This document shows, piece after piece, positions 32,006 to 42,312 of a DNA stretch of 64,000 bases. Below the pieces are notes generated by a model that was not told the DNA's origin, searched no databases, and saw nothing but the letters and a program-made list of their open reading frames with translations. The translations under genes were made by a program, and so were the position numbers. The first letter of the stretch is position 1. Every line of letters starts with the position of its first letter. Source of the stretch: Kappaphycus alvarezii (lineage: Eukaryota > Rhodophyta > Florideophyceae > Gigartinales > Solieriaceae); contig NADL03000688.1 of assembly GCA_002205965.3 (NCBI GenBank), forward strand, positions 186,001 through 250,000. Direction: 5' to 3'.

Positions 32006-33267
32006 TGCATAGTTTCCCCTTGGGAGACTAGGCGGTGTTTGGGCGATCTTCTTGGCGATCTTCCTCGCTGCTCCCGACGCCTTGCCCTCTTCGATGATCC
32101 GCCTCGATCACTTGATGGTCCTGCCCGTATCATCATCACGGTCTCGGGAGGATCTTGGTCTCCAGCTGAGGTTGTGTTTCTGAGCGGAGCAACGTAAGGT
32201 TCCCATAGAGGATACGGGACCAGTCGATATTCCATATCAGGGGGCAAGCTGTAACCTCTCAGTCGCACATCTTGGTTGTTCTTGAGAAATACGTAAACTG
32301 GACGGATAATGTTCAGATATGTTTGCGACAAGTCTCCGATAGCTACCATTCCATACCTTCCTATAGAGTAATGATATATGACTTCCACAAACTCTGGACC
32401 TGCTTCCGTGAACCTTCCGTTTTGGAATGAGAATAGAACTCTGATTAATAGTCGGAAATCTTCTTCAGGTAGCAATGGTCCGTTCAACGTACGAAAACAT
32501 AGGCATATATTAATGTAGAAATGGATGATTACGTGGAGTTCGTAGTAGTCACGCGTAATCGAGATGATCCATTCCCAGGCCCTTTTTCCTCCCATAGGAA
32601 TCATTCTATAGTTAAAGATGAGTATTCCCCGTGGTTGCGCATAGTCCTGTGTGAGAAGGAATTCTTCAGGCCTCTGATGGTAAGGGACCAGACGACGTGC
32701 ATGGATTGCCCTCCTTGATCTCTTCCCTGAGCTTGAACAGAGCTTATAATGCGGGTGTCTTTCCTCCGTGACGATGCAAGGGTTCGAGTACTTTGTTTGG
32801 AAAGCCGGCCACTTCACAGCCTGTTGCATTGCTTTTCCGTGTGCTACAAGTACTTTAGAGCCGACTGAGAAAGTTTGGACTGGAGGCTCTTCATCCTTAT
32901 TTCTTGTCTGTGTTAGCGCGCGGTGTGATCTCCAGCTTTCGGTGGCCAGTAGTTCGACCTCTCTACTCTCTTCATCGATAATATTTGTTTCCATATCTCT
33001 CTGTAACATTCTAGGAGCTCTTCCGTACATTAGCTCAAACGGTGACCGTCCACTTCTTCCTCTTCTTCGACGATAGCCGTATAACACTTTTGGTAAGGCA
33101 TCTTCCCACTGGATTTCATTCTCCGACATAGTTTTCGATATTGCTCGTTTGATGGTTCCAACCATCCTCTCCGCTTTACCGTTTGACATAGGAGCGTATG
33201 CGAGAACTGTCTTCAGCTGAATCCCTTCTCTTCCAAGAAACGAAGCAGTGAAGTTGCAGTAAAACAA
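31999..33267 (-). CDS. Element C integrase C-terminal half fused to an unknown domain
   Basis: A 422-residue open frame. Residues about 20-60 hold TVLAYAPMSNGKAERMVGTI with the third catalytic residue (Glu) of the integrase, then SPFELMYGR. A GPY/F-like segment follows (SNPCIVTEERHPHYKL, then RRLVPYHQRP), with GPY replaced by NPC. From about residue 215 a new domain appears (ILIFNYRMIP, INICLCFRTLNGPLLPEEDF, RVLFSF, GRYG, VPYPLWEPY), then a basic tail rich in Arg/Ser. The same domain repeats in the following ORF. The long intact frame suggests recent constraint or youth. Confidence 0.75.
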   Translation of the reverse strand: MFYCNFTASFLGREGIQLKTVLAYAPMSNGKAERMVGTIKRAISKTMSENEIQWEDALPKVLYGYRRRRGRSGRSPFELMYGRAPRMLQRDMETNIIDEESREVELLATESWRSHRALTQTRNKDEEPPVQTFSVGSKVLVAHGKAMQQAVKWPAFQTKYSNPCIVTEERHPHYKLCSSSGKRSRRAIHARRLVPYHQRPEEFLLTQDYAQPRGILIFNYRMIPMGGKRAWEWIISITRDYYELHVIIHFYINICLCFRTLNGPLLPEEDFRLLIRVLFSFQNGRFTEAGPEFVEVIYHYSIGRYGMVAIGDLSQTYLNIIRPVYVFLKNNQDVRLRGYSLPPDMEYRLVPYPLWEPYVAPLRNTTSAGDQDPPETVMMIRAGPSSDRGGSSKRARRREQRGRSPRRSPKHRLVSQGETMHP

Positions 33268-33933
33268 AGTGCGTTATCCGAGATGATCCTTTTTGGAAGA
33301 CCAAACGGTTCAATTATTTCTTTTTCGATGAATCTCAGGACCACTTCAGCATTGGCCTCCTCAACTGCAACTGCTATTGGCCATCCAGTAAGATGTTCCA
33401 CCCCTATAAGGAGGTATTTGTTTCCGGAAGAGGTTTCCTTGAATGGGCCGGCAAAGTCAATTGAGAAGGTTTCAAAGAGACCGGAAACTGGAAAGCCTAG
33501 AGTTGTCTTATACTTTCGTATTGGGTGAATTTTTGACAGTTGTCGCAGCTTTTCACGAAATTATAGACGTCCTTATGGATACTGGGCCACCAGAATCTCT
33601 CAGTAACGAATTTCTTGGTTGTTTCGAGATCCCAATGCCCTAACTCATCATGAAAAGTCCTCAAGATCTTCATTCTTTCTTTCAAAGGGGCCACTAGTCG
33701 AGGACCGGCTTTCGTGTGTCGGAAGAGTTTCCATTCCATAGTGTAAAAGCCTTTTGATTCCTGCGTACCCAATTTCTGTGTTCAATATCAACCTTTCTCA
33801 TTTCTAGTCCATCCAGGAATTTAATTAGTCCGTGAATATTAGCTTCGTACTCGTTATTGTTCGGCACTTGCACCTCGGCAACTCCGACGATGTTCTCGGA
33901 AGCTTTTTCATTTGGAATCAGTGGATCCCTCAA
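33213..33933 (-). pseudogene. Element C integrase N-terminal half
   Basis: Three overlapping frames. The segment 33772-33497 carries the zinc-binding part (HDELGHWDLETTKKF, then SCDNCQKF; His-x-His...Cys-x2-Cys). The next shows FSIDFAGPF with the first catalytic Asp (near 33450), and 33401-33213 has RIISDNALCF with the second. The reading continues into the 33267 frame after a shift near 33215-33270. All three catalytic acidic residues of the DDE core survive, but in broken frames. Confidence 0.75.
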
Positions 33934-34337
33934 GCGGGATAGGTATCGGCAGGCTGATTATTGCGTCCGGGCCTATACACAATTTCAAACCGATATTCTG
34001 CGAAAATGTCGAGCCATCGGGCCAAGCGGTGATGTACATCTTTCTTTTGGAATGCTGTCTTAAGTGCCTGGTGATCAGTTATCAAGACAAATTTCTCGAG
34101 TGATAAAAGGTAAACACGAAACTTTTTCAGTGCGAAGACGACAGCTAGCGCTTCTTTCTCGCAGACTGAGTATCTCTTTTCCGCATCATTCAGAGTGCGA
34201 CTTGCGAATTGAACCGGGTGTAGTCTTCCGTTTTCATCTTTTTGGGACAAAACGGCACCCAAAGACCGTTCTGAGGCATCTGTCTCCACAACAAATGGTC
34301 TCTTGAAATCTGGATACATGAGCACTGGGGGACACAT
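33930..34337 (-). CDS. Element C RNase H
   Basis: 135-residue open frame: PFVVETDASERSLGAVLSQ (first Asp), RYSVCEKEALAVVFALKKFR (Glu), FVLITDHQAL (second Asp), ARWLDIFAEYRFEIVYRPGR and NQPAD (the last acidic residue). This is the gypsy RNase H that removes RNA from the hybrid during reverse transcription. All active-site motifs look intact. Protease, RT and RNase H would be one polyprotein; here a shift separates this frame from the RT connection. Confidence 0.85.
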   Translation of the reverse strand: MCPPVLMYPDFKRPFVVETDASERSLGAVLSQKDENGRLHPVQFASRTLNDAEKRYSVCEKEALAVVFALKKFRVYLLSLEKFVLITDHQALKTAFQKKDVHHRLARWLDIFAEYRFEIVYRPGRNNQPADTYPA

Positions 34338-34620
34338 AGCTTATCTTTAAGCTCTTCAAATGCGGTTTGCATTTCCTTGTTCCATAAAAATTTTCCGTTC
34401 TTTGTTGTGCTGGCATGTAACGGTGCTGCAGTCTTGGCGAAATCTTTGATAAATCTCCTGTAATATGAGGCCAGTCCTAAGAAGCTTCGAACCTCCGTCT
34501 TTGAAGCGGGCCTTGGTGCCAACTTGATTTTTTTCGTTTTCTCTGGATCCACTTAATTCCCTCTTGATCGACGATATGACCGAGTAATTGGATAGAGTTT
34601 TCGCAAAGAAGCATTTGCTT
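34190..34620 (-). pseudogene. Element C RT thumb and connection
   Basis: Frames 34670-34356 and 34552-34190 cover the region after the palm: KLSKCFFAKTLSNYSVI, then ASKTEVRSFLGLASYYRRFI and KDFAKTAAPLHA, then FLWNKEMQTAFEELKDKL. These are the usual motifs joining RT to RNase H. Two frameshifts (near 34560-34630 and 34320-34340) interrupt an otherwise continuous protein. Confidence 0.75.
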
Positions 34621-34623
34621 AAC

Positions 34624-35457
34624 TTAATTTTCAGGCTGTATGCAGATATCTCTCCACACTGTCTTGACATGCGATATGTGCTGATCCAAGGTTTTTGAGA
34701 ATATTACCACATCATCGATATAAACTCTTGCAAATGGAAGTCCTTTCAAAACCTCGTTCATCATTCTTTGGAATGTAGCTGGGGCATTCATGAGACCAAA
34801 AGGCATCACTTCGAACCTGAATGTACCGGCTTTGCTGGTAAAAGTTGTTTTTTCCTTGCATTTTTCATCCAATGGAATCTGCCAATAACCAGTGTAAAGA
34901 TCAATTGAGGTGAAGTATCTCCCGTCCTTCAAGTCCTCGAGGATTTCCTCCATATTCGGAATCGGAAATCGATCGGGTATCATTCTCTGGTTCAGTTGTC
35001 GGTAATCGACGCAAAAACGCAGCTTTCCATCCTTCTTTGGTGCGACCACAACTGGAAATGACCATGGGGATGAAACTGGCCGAATGATATCATTTTCCAG
35101 CATACTTGTAACATTCTCTGAGATAAATTGGTCATATTTTGGCGGTTGACGTCTAGGCCTGTGGTAAATTGGTTTAGTATCGGTAAGTTCAAATGAGTGA
35201 GTGACCGGTACACTTGCTTGTCTTAAATCGGAAACGCTCCATGCAATTACTTCGGAAGATGTTAACATGTCGGATATTATCATTGAGGCGGGGGCTGGAA
35301 GGTGCTGTACTTTTTCTTGAATTTCTCCAATTTGGCGCTGGTCCTTTTCTTGATCCTCACCCTCCAAATTTTGAAGGACCTCTTCCGGCGTGCTCACATC
35401 TTCAGATATGGAATTCGATATATTCTTGTTTTCCGTGCAATTGTAATCTTCTTTCAT
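34624..35457 (-). CDS. Element C reverse transcriptase
   Basis: 277-residue open frame with a complete Ty3/gypsy palm: VVVAPKKDGKLRFCVDYRQL, FTSIDLYTGYWQIP (motif A with Asp), TFTSKAGTFRFEVMPFGLMN, ATFQRMMNEVL and VYIDDVVIFS (YIDD). All catalytic Asp residues are present. The acidic N-terminal part links to protease. It ends in the thumb at ICIQPEN, where the family continues in another frame. Confidence 0.88.
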   Translation of the reverse strand: MKEDYNCTENKNISNSISEDVSTPEEVLQNLEGEDQEKDQRQIGEIQEKVQHLPAPASMIISDMLTSSEVIAWSVSDLRQASVPVTHSFELTDTKPIYHRPRRQPPKYDQFISENVTSMLENDIIRPVSSPWSFPVVVAPKKDGKLRFCVDYRQLNQRMIPDRFPIPNMEEILEDLKDGRYFTSIDLYTGYWQIPLDEKCKEKTTFTSKAGTFRFEVMPFGLMNAPATFQRMMNEVLKGLPFARVYIDDVVIFSKTLDQHISHVKTVWRDICIQPEN

Positions 35458-36050
35458 GCCCGAATTCCGTCCTTTGATTCGATATTATCGCAAAAAGAAA
35501 CACATTCAGGTGTCAAACCTACCCTAGAATTCCATTCTTCATCTGTTTCAAACCCAGAATCATAATCGTCCCATGTCATGTTCATTGTCCCCCGAGCGTA
35601 CCCTTTCTCACTTCCGAAAGTGTTAGTTGGTTCGGAATCTTCGCTGTCATAGCTAGAAGTGAAATCTTCACTGTCCGTCTCTCTTAGATCTTCCGGATGT
35701 GTGCTTTTGTCGAAATCCAGGGGCATCTTCACGTTTCTGCCGTCAACATTAACTGAAACGATTTGGTTGCCCAAGTCAATGCAGGTCCCTAGTCTTTCCA
35801 TGGTAGGACAGCCAATGATTGCATCGAAAGGGAGCTCCGGCATGACGAGAAAGTCTACATCAACTTTAGAGTCCCCAAAGAACACGGAAACCTTGTTAAC
35901 AGTGCCCATGCATTTTGAGACGGTTCCATCCGCCACAGTTATTCTTCGAGTAGTTGGAATAATTTCGAGACCTAAATCTGTCACCAAAGTTTCTGAGATA
36001 AGGTTTGGAACAGCGCCCGAATCGAAAAGAGCTTGGGTTTTCATTCCCAA
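35454..36050 (-). CDS. Element C aspartic protease
   Basis: 198-residue frame with KTQALFDSGAVPNLIS near its start (Asp-Ser-Gly active site), then MPELPFDAIIGCPTMERLG, matching the conserved ILG loop. The C-terminal half is acidic and Ser/Asp-rich and overlaps the RT frame by four bases. Processing of Gag-Pol is the expected role. The active site appears intact. Confidence 0.8.
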   Translation of the reverse strand: MGMKTQALFDSGAVPNLISETLVTDLGLEIIPTTRRITVADGTVSKCMGTVNKVSVFFGDSKVDVDFLVMPELPFDAIIGCPTMERLGTCIDLGNQIVSVNVDGRNVKMPLDFDKSTHPEDLRETDSEDFTSSYDSEDSEPTNTFGSEKGYARGTMNMTWDDYDSGFETDEEWNSRVGLTPECVSFCDNIESKDGIRA

Positions 36051-36064
36051 TACTTTGACTGGTA

Positions 36065-37461
36065 CTAGTTTAAGACGTCTTGGTGCTGTCGAGGCCGATT
36101 GAAGAAACAGTTTCTTACCTTAGCGGACTTATTAGACCTGATAATTTTTTTGAGTTCTTTTCTCGCATCCTCTGCGTCGCCCCTCAAAAGTTGACCAAAC
36201 GTTATCCCAGTTGGGGCCGATGCAAGCTCAGCCACCAAATTGTACTTCTTCACATATTCTAGTACGTCCTTCGGGATACTCTTAAATTTCTTACTCTTTC
36301 TCGTCTTCTTGGCCGAAGTGTTTCCCACCCCTGGAACAACTTGATCAAGCCTCTTGGTTCGAGGAGGTACAGGTGCTGGGATATGCTCCAGCATTCCATA
36401 ATCTAGCCTAGGTTTTTTCGACAAAACGTTCCCTTCCCCATCCCTTTTTGTCACATTAACTTGACTGATTTCTTCAGCGATGGATACATTACCGGCATCC
36501 GCCAACCTTTGATCCTTCCTGTTTTGTAAGATTTTCATCTCTGGTCCTGACTCACTCCTCGCGTCCGATAAATTTGCTCTTCTGTTGTCTTTAGACCAGC
36601 AGTTACTTTCATGATGCCCGTAACGACCGCACTTTCCACAACGAGTGTTTCTATGTGGATTATCAGGACACCTATTTGCAAAGTGTCCAGGCTTGTGACA
36701 GTAGGAACAGACTTCTGCGGCCTTGGGGCCCCAGACTGGTTCTTCTTAATGGTAAGAGTAAGGCTTTCCAACTGCGAGGTTATCATGTCAAGTCGATTAT
36801 CGAATCGGGTTTCCAACCTTTCTTCCAAGTTTTTGACATCGCTCCTGACTGATTCCAATGCTGCTGCGCTAGTAGCTGGCCTTTGATAATTCTTTTCAGG
36901 ATGCACGATCGGCATAGATGTACGGGTTTCCCTCGGTATTTCACTTAGTGACTGAAACGTCTCCGAATTTTTGACAAATTCTACTATGGTACCCTTCAGT
37001 TCATTAAAAGTGTGAGGGCCCTTGATGAGGAGGAAATCGGAGAGCCGCTTATCCCCCATCGCCGCCTTACGCAGCATTCCGTACTTGGCTTGGGCGTTGA
37101 ACCCAGCCTTTTCATAGAGATCACACAAGTATACCAATGAGCTTAACAAATCGTCGAAGTTGAGCCGGGCCTCTATGGCGGTACGAATCATCTCATCTGG
37201 TTCTACCTGCTTAGCATATTCTTTCACAAGCCACTCACATACCTCACCGAAGTTACGCCCATTCCCGTTAAGAGACCACCCGTTGATAAACTTGGCCTTA
37301 TATTTGTGCTTTGCGTCACCATGAAGATAGGCGAAGATACTTTCGGCCTTCTCTTCATCGCTCTTCTCACGCATCACAACGTTGACATATGTATAGAGAA
37401 ACTCCTCAACGTCTTCATTCTTGCCCCCTGTGAACGTTATACGAGCAGCGTTGAGATCCAT
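36065..37461 (-). pseudogene. Element C Gag with two zinc knuckles and one frameshift
   Basis: From ATG 37461 (MDLNAARITFTGGKNEDVEE) a 308-residue frame codes a retrotransposon capsid-like helical region (AESIFAYLHGDAKHKYKAKF) and a coiled coil (LESVRSDVKNLEERLETRFD). Near 36720 the family sequence shifts frame: CSYCHKPGHFANRC and CGKCGRYGHHESNC are two CCHC nucleocapsid knuckles, followed by the 36538-36065 frame, which ends in a basic segment before protease. The single shift lies just before the knuckles. It could be a mutation or, less likely, a programmed site; no obvious slippery heptamer is seen. Confidence 0.8.
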
Positions 37462-37530
37462 GATTACAGAAAAGAAATCCCCTCGAATGGTTCCCTAAGA
37501 CTGCTCAACTCGAATACCTCGGGTGCAACC

Positions 37531-37548
37531 CCCTCCACAAGAGTACCA
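37531..37548 (-). other. Primer-binding site of element C
   Basis: The minus strand reads TGGTACTCTTGTGGAGGG, two bases inside the 5' LTR. It is complementary to the last 18 bases of the tRNA 3' half seen at 2756-2841: CCA, discriminator A, seven acceptor bases, five T-stem bases and two loop bases. This ends exactly at the normal 18-base limit set by m1A58. Confidence 0.85.
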
Positions 37549-37550
37549 AA

Positions 37551-38270
37551 TGATAGGGGTAAATCGTCGGGAGAAGAGATATTCAGAATCAACCACCCCA
37601 AGAAGGAGGTGTTGCAAGCGACAAAAGTGCTACCGTGGTATAGTTGAACGAACGAAAAGGAGTGTATAGGGAAGACAGTTGAATGGGCTACAAGCAAGTA
37701 TGGAAGGGGCAGGGTCTACCACCTATGCTTAGTGACTAGGGTAAAATAAATGCTTCTTGGGTCTGAAGTTGACTCTCAACTTCCTACTACTCTGGACTTG
37801 GCTTGAAGTTGTCTGCCAACTTGCTTGACCTCCACTAGAGGAAGCAGTTTACTCGGCTTATATAGACTTTTGGCTATCCTAAAAGTCTTCAAACAAACAG
37901 ACTAATAACCATAAAATGCATTCACGGGAATCGTGTGAACCAGAGAGACCATTAGAAGATATTTCCTCAAGGTAAATATCTAGGTGCCATACCCATGCCA
38001 GCCACCCATCGGCCAGGGGTGGGAATTGATGTGGCCATTATATAGACCTTTCAGAGTCACTCGTAGTATCACCCACAACCTAGAACTGTACTGACATCCA
38101 CTATGACAGCGTGTCCTAAAATAAAAAATCAACCGATGAATTTGCCACACTCACCCAAATTAAAAATATCTTGCAAATTCAAAAACTGTAAAAATATCTT
38201 CCCAGTTCCAATACTGTATACAATTATGGTCCTCATCTAGATTTTTTCGTGTGCGAATTTGTGCACATCA
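37551..38270 (-). repeat. 5' LTR of element C
   Basis: Second copy of the 30790-31507 repeat with the same TGAT...ATCA ends, next to the primer site. Its minus strand carries a TATAATGG in the U3 part that may serve as the promoter. Confidence 0.92.
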
Positions 38271-38275
38271 CAATT

Positions 38276-40680
38276 CATGGTGATTTTAATGCAGGACGAA
38301 AATTCGTTAGTTCATACGCAAACTGGTTTCTGTTTGTGTTGTAGATCCACATGGGTCGAGACAGCCGCAAGGTCGCGCTAGAATCTGAATCCTATTTGAG
38401 GATACAGTATTTGACTTATAAAAGGAGATACCAGCTCGACGACGAGGGGTGAAGAGATGAACAAAGCCTTCAATGGAAATTGAACAAAGCTCATTGGCTT
38501 GGGCTTAAGTGAACCACGTAATGGTTAACATTGTACAAGAAGAGATTAAAAATTCATACTCGACCGATGCGGGGTTGTAGAGGTTAAAAATGTTCCTAAA
38601 AGACAGGTGCAAGTCCGAAGACGCATGATGTTCCAAGGTTCCATCATGTAACATTAAGTAAAGAAGCTAAAGGAGCTTCAGTCGTGACTCACGTTGGAGT
38701 CATGTGAATGCAAGGAACTATTGACGTTTCGCGTGAACACACCGCATCCACGGTTGTTTGCCGCATGAACTGATGAGTTAGTTGAAGAGGAATGTCCATA
38801 ATGGACTTGGCGCAGCGAAGACTTAATCCAGTCGCAGTGGATTCCATTAAGGAATGTTGAAAATACAGTAACCATGTCGATGGTTCGTCAAGAGGCAAGA
38901 GCCTCACGCAAGTTCGCAAGTATTGGCGGCAAGACAGCCCAACTGTAATGAGAGGTACGCTTTGGAGTTCCCAATGGAACAAGACGAAGGCTTAGAAGCT
39001 TCAGTATGAACATAATCCACATAGATTATAAAATAGGTCGCACGACCTTGGAAAGAAAACTCTAATGGAGAGAGACGACAAGCGAAGACTCAAGGGAGTC
39101 ACGGTATCAAGAGCTATGGAAGCTTCAGAAAGTACGCCAAAACGTCGCGGAAAGGGGAAAAGGCTCGCAAGGAGTCGCGAAGGATGAAACACAGTATGTG
39201 TTACAGAGTGAAGCCATATCTGGCCTGACATGGTGGACATGTCCACTCAGGAAAGGACTATGCTCCCAAGGAACACGTACAAGCTCACATGAAAGCAAAG
39301 TCAATTATTGCGAACCCCGCGAGGGAATGGTAAGCGAAGCTGGCAACTTTTGCCAACACTAAATTCGGGTTTGCAAGTTGGAAGGTTCGGACCATCATTC
39401 AAATTGAGAAGTATTACACTTCTAGACAATGTGGTTCCATTTAGAACAAAACATTGCGATGAAGCAATCGGCCTACATTAGCTTTAAAAGCGAAGTGATG
39501 AGTGACAGAGTTAATGAGAACCCAGGACAAGGATTAAGGATCCTTTTGAAGGTGAAGATCCCATGGGGGACTACGTAAGCTCCAAGGAGAGCAACAATGA
39601 AAAAGAAGTCCACTATGGATAGTTGAAGTCTAAAGCTGACAAGCTTGTGCCGAACAAAACGTTGGTTTAAACGAAAGCGAGGTAGAACAACTCACTGCGG
39701 ATAAGAAAGAACTACCCTAGTTCACGAAAATAGTACATCGGGACTCAGAAATGGTGACCGAAGACGGTCTATTAGAATTGAAGTGGCTATAGCTACGCGT
39801 TGTGAGACGTGATATCCAACATCAGGGGTAAGAAAGCTCCATGTGGGGAGTCAGGATTGCTAAGGCTTATGCCTTCCGACATGCGCTCCCCACGTCACAG
39901 AAACTAGCTACGCTAACAAGCTACGTTCGAATAAAGTATGTTTTCAGGAAAGCAAGTTTATGCAAGACAATTGGAGACAGCCTATCTGAGGCTGAGAGAC
40001 ATCCGGGTCAGCGAGACGGAGCCCGGACAAGCAAGGAGGTAAGACGGAAGTTCCATTATGGAACTGAGCTACATGCTCGGAGAGCGAGAGTTCGCTTTGC
40101 GAATTCCCGACTGACGGGTTTGACGGACATACTGAGCAGCAGCCTTGGAGAGTTCCTTAAGCACTGCAAACGGAACTTCGAGTTCCTCAGAAGGGAATCC
40201 AGACCCCTACAAAAGGGCACGCCAAAGATTGGGATTGTCAATCCACGCGAAGAGCTCCCAGCTCCGGTTTCTGCTTCTGTAGCAGTTTTCATAACGACGT
40301 CACCTGTCGCTTTATCTTACTGATTTGCAGACTCGTTAGCTTCGATGTAGTCATCGCCATTCCGATCCTCGCCAACAGGATTACTAGGACCAGTAGCTCC
40401 GGAAGACCTTGGTATATTGTCGGCCTCGAGGGCCATCGCTAGATTGAAAACGACCTCAGTAGGTCCTGAACTTTGAAGAGGTGCTGTCAAAGCATCCGGA
40501 AGAGGTGCCCTACGCCCCTCTCAAGCCTCAACAGGCATCACTCGCACACCCTTCCAAGGGTTGTAGAATAAAAAGTCGCCCGCATTGGGATCGTTACGAC
40601 CTGGAGACAGTTGAGGCCGATTCGAACTGCGAGTGCGTGAACTCCATTGAGGAGGGACTTCGGACCAATCGATGTTTTCG
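38276..40680 (+). other. Element B noncoding region with dense micro-hairpins, part 2
   Basis: Continuation of element B after C. Apart from a 160-codon frame at 39841-40323 without recognisable features, no sense gene is evident. Perfect short hairpins are frequent: GACTC-aagg-GAGTC near 39101-39114, GAGGC-aaga-GCCTC near 38892, GACCG-aaga-CGGTC near 39757-39770, AAGGC-ttat-GCCTT near 39861-39874, AGTTCC-attat-GGAACT (40049-40065). Confidence 0.55.
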
Positions 40681-40689
40681 ATTACGTTC

Positions 40690-42202
40690 AAGAGCTTTTG
40701 TGTTCATCGATTTTGTGCTTGCCCCCAAGTGGAACGCTCATGTCCAACTCCTTCATCCAGGAGATTAGTTTGAGTGGTAAATACCAGAAGCGCCAGGTGC
40801 TATATACATCCCAAATCAAGAAGGCAGCAGCCTCAACGGTATATTCCGTTAGGAATACAGTCCAGATTCCCTGGGCGGGATCATTGAAATAAGAACCTAA
40901 GTAGGTTATGCTCGATCTGAGCTCGGACCAGAAGCCTTGAACGACTTCGATGTGAGGCCAGTAGCCGGAATTGGGACGAATAGACGTCCGAGGTGTTGAG
41001 GAGCAACATGCTCCGTCTCCCTCTGTTGATAAGGGATCAAATATTCTATCTTGTTACGTATACGACGCTCAAAGCGTAAGGTGGTGCCGAAGAACGGCTT
41101 GTGATTACGCTTGTGTAAGCGAAAATGGATCGGTAGGATCGAATCGGACCAAAAGATGGCTTGGATGCGTACGCCACGGATGCCGTGCCAGCGATCGTCA
41201 ATCATCTCAACAGATGAAGTGTCTCCCAAGGCAAAAGCCCGAATGTTTTCGCCATACTGGCGTTCCCCATTTGTCCTGGAGGACGAAGTATCGAGCCCTG
41301 CGTTTCGAGGAATCGGAATGCCCCCAGGAAAAAAAGGTAAGCGGTCAATTACAGCACGGATAAAGTGCCTACGCGCGCGCATCACTGACTCAGTGGGTCC
41401 CGTGTTGAGTGCCTCAGCAGGCAAAGCTGTATGATCCAACCAGTCTCTGGTTAAAATAGCCTCAAAAGGCACGTTATCAGGAAGGAAGCCGCTTCCGTTG
41501 AAGTATTCGCGTTCGATACGCGAACGGTTCAAGAACACTCTTAGGCAAAACCACGGAGCGTATATGTACGCATCGACATCATAGCGAGAGTCGCTACTGC
41601 TCAAGTACCCGACTGTTGAATACGGTTAACTGTCGGAGTCTCCGTCAGGAGATTGGTGGTTTGAATTGTCAGAAATTTTGTTTCCTATACCAGGAAATAG
41701 AATCAAAGGAACCTTTAGTAGGTTGACGTTTTGGACCAGGCAGTCTAAAAGAGGGAAACAAGGAGAATTTGTGCTCAAGATTAAACGCCGAACGCCTTGG
41801 AGAATACCAAGAAGGTCCAGGCGGACCGTGAAAACAAGGAATACGAGGGGATGTCGCCGTGGAAGAAGACTCTTTGAGAGTCGGATCACTCGTCAGAGGC
41901 TCAGCTTCGTTGCGGTGGGGCACCTTATGTTCAGTTTTTGCAGAAAGGGAAAGCCTAGGAGGCAGAAGAGAAGGCGTAGACGCTGCGAACTCAGATCCCT
42001 TTGAGGGCTTCGGTGATAAAACTTCGTCGGGAAGTACAGTAGCACGCCTCCAGGCGGGTGGTTGAGAACAGTTACCCTTAACGGATACAGGGGCCGACAC
42101 GGTTAATACTCCTGATCAGGAGGAAGCTGATCGAGTTCGATCTTGTTTCAAGTAGGCTCGACGCCACTTTGTTGGGAATGTGTCTTGCACAGGGACGGCC
42201 AT
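40690..42202 (-). pseudogene. Antisense ORF of element B, unknown protein
   Basis: Antisense to the element, between pol and the 3' LTR. ATG 42200-42202 opens a frame with one TGA (about 42116) running to 41669, rich in Ser/Pro/Arg. A shifted frame 41604-40906 gives 232 residues (YAPWFCLRVFLNRSRIEREY, then WLDHTALPAEAL, DDRWHGIRGVRIQAIFWSDS, RNKIEYLIPYQQRE). After a stop, a further frame to about 40690 stays protein-like (GIWTVFLTEYTVEAAAFLIW). The parts look like one protein of about 480-500 residues broken by two or three lesions. Antisense additional ORFs are known from some plant LTR elements; I do not recognise this protein. Confidence 0.5.
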
Positions 42203-42302
42203 TGTTTCAACGACGGGTTTTTCAAAATATGTTTTCAACGCCCGGGAATGCAATTTGATTTCTGTGAAGCATTTTGAATGAAGCCTCCGAGCATGTGCTC
42301 TC

Positions 42303-42312
42303 AAAAGGGAGA
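42303..42312 (+). other. Polypurine tract of element B
   Basis: AAAAGGGAGA-type purine run directly before the 3' LTR, the expected primer for plus-strand synthesis. Confidence 0.6.

Larger units (their letters stand above)
30790..38270 (-). mobile_element. Element C: minus-strand Ty3/gypsy retrotransposon inside element B
   Basis: LTRs 30790-31507 (3') and 37551-38270 (5') bound a 7.48-kb element with Gag, protease, RT, RNase H and integrase in order on the minus strand. The 18-base primer site (37531-37548), purine tract (minus strand GAGCGGGAGGGCG at 31508-31520) and CAATT duplication are all visible. No chromodomain is present; a tandemly duplicated unknown domain follows integrase. It is broken by several frameshifts but keeps RT and RNase H motifs intact, and is the youngest member of the nest. 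Confidence 0.92.

Noticed and set aside
36535..36760. Programmed frameshift in element C Gag
   Set aside because: The shift lies before the zinc knuckles, not at the Gag-protease border, and I see no clear slippery heptamer or pseudoknot. Simple mutation is more likely.
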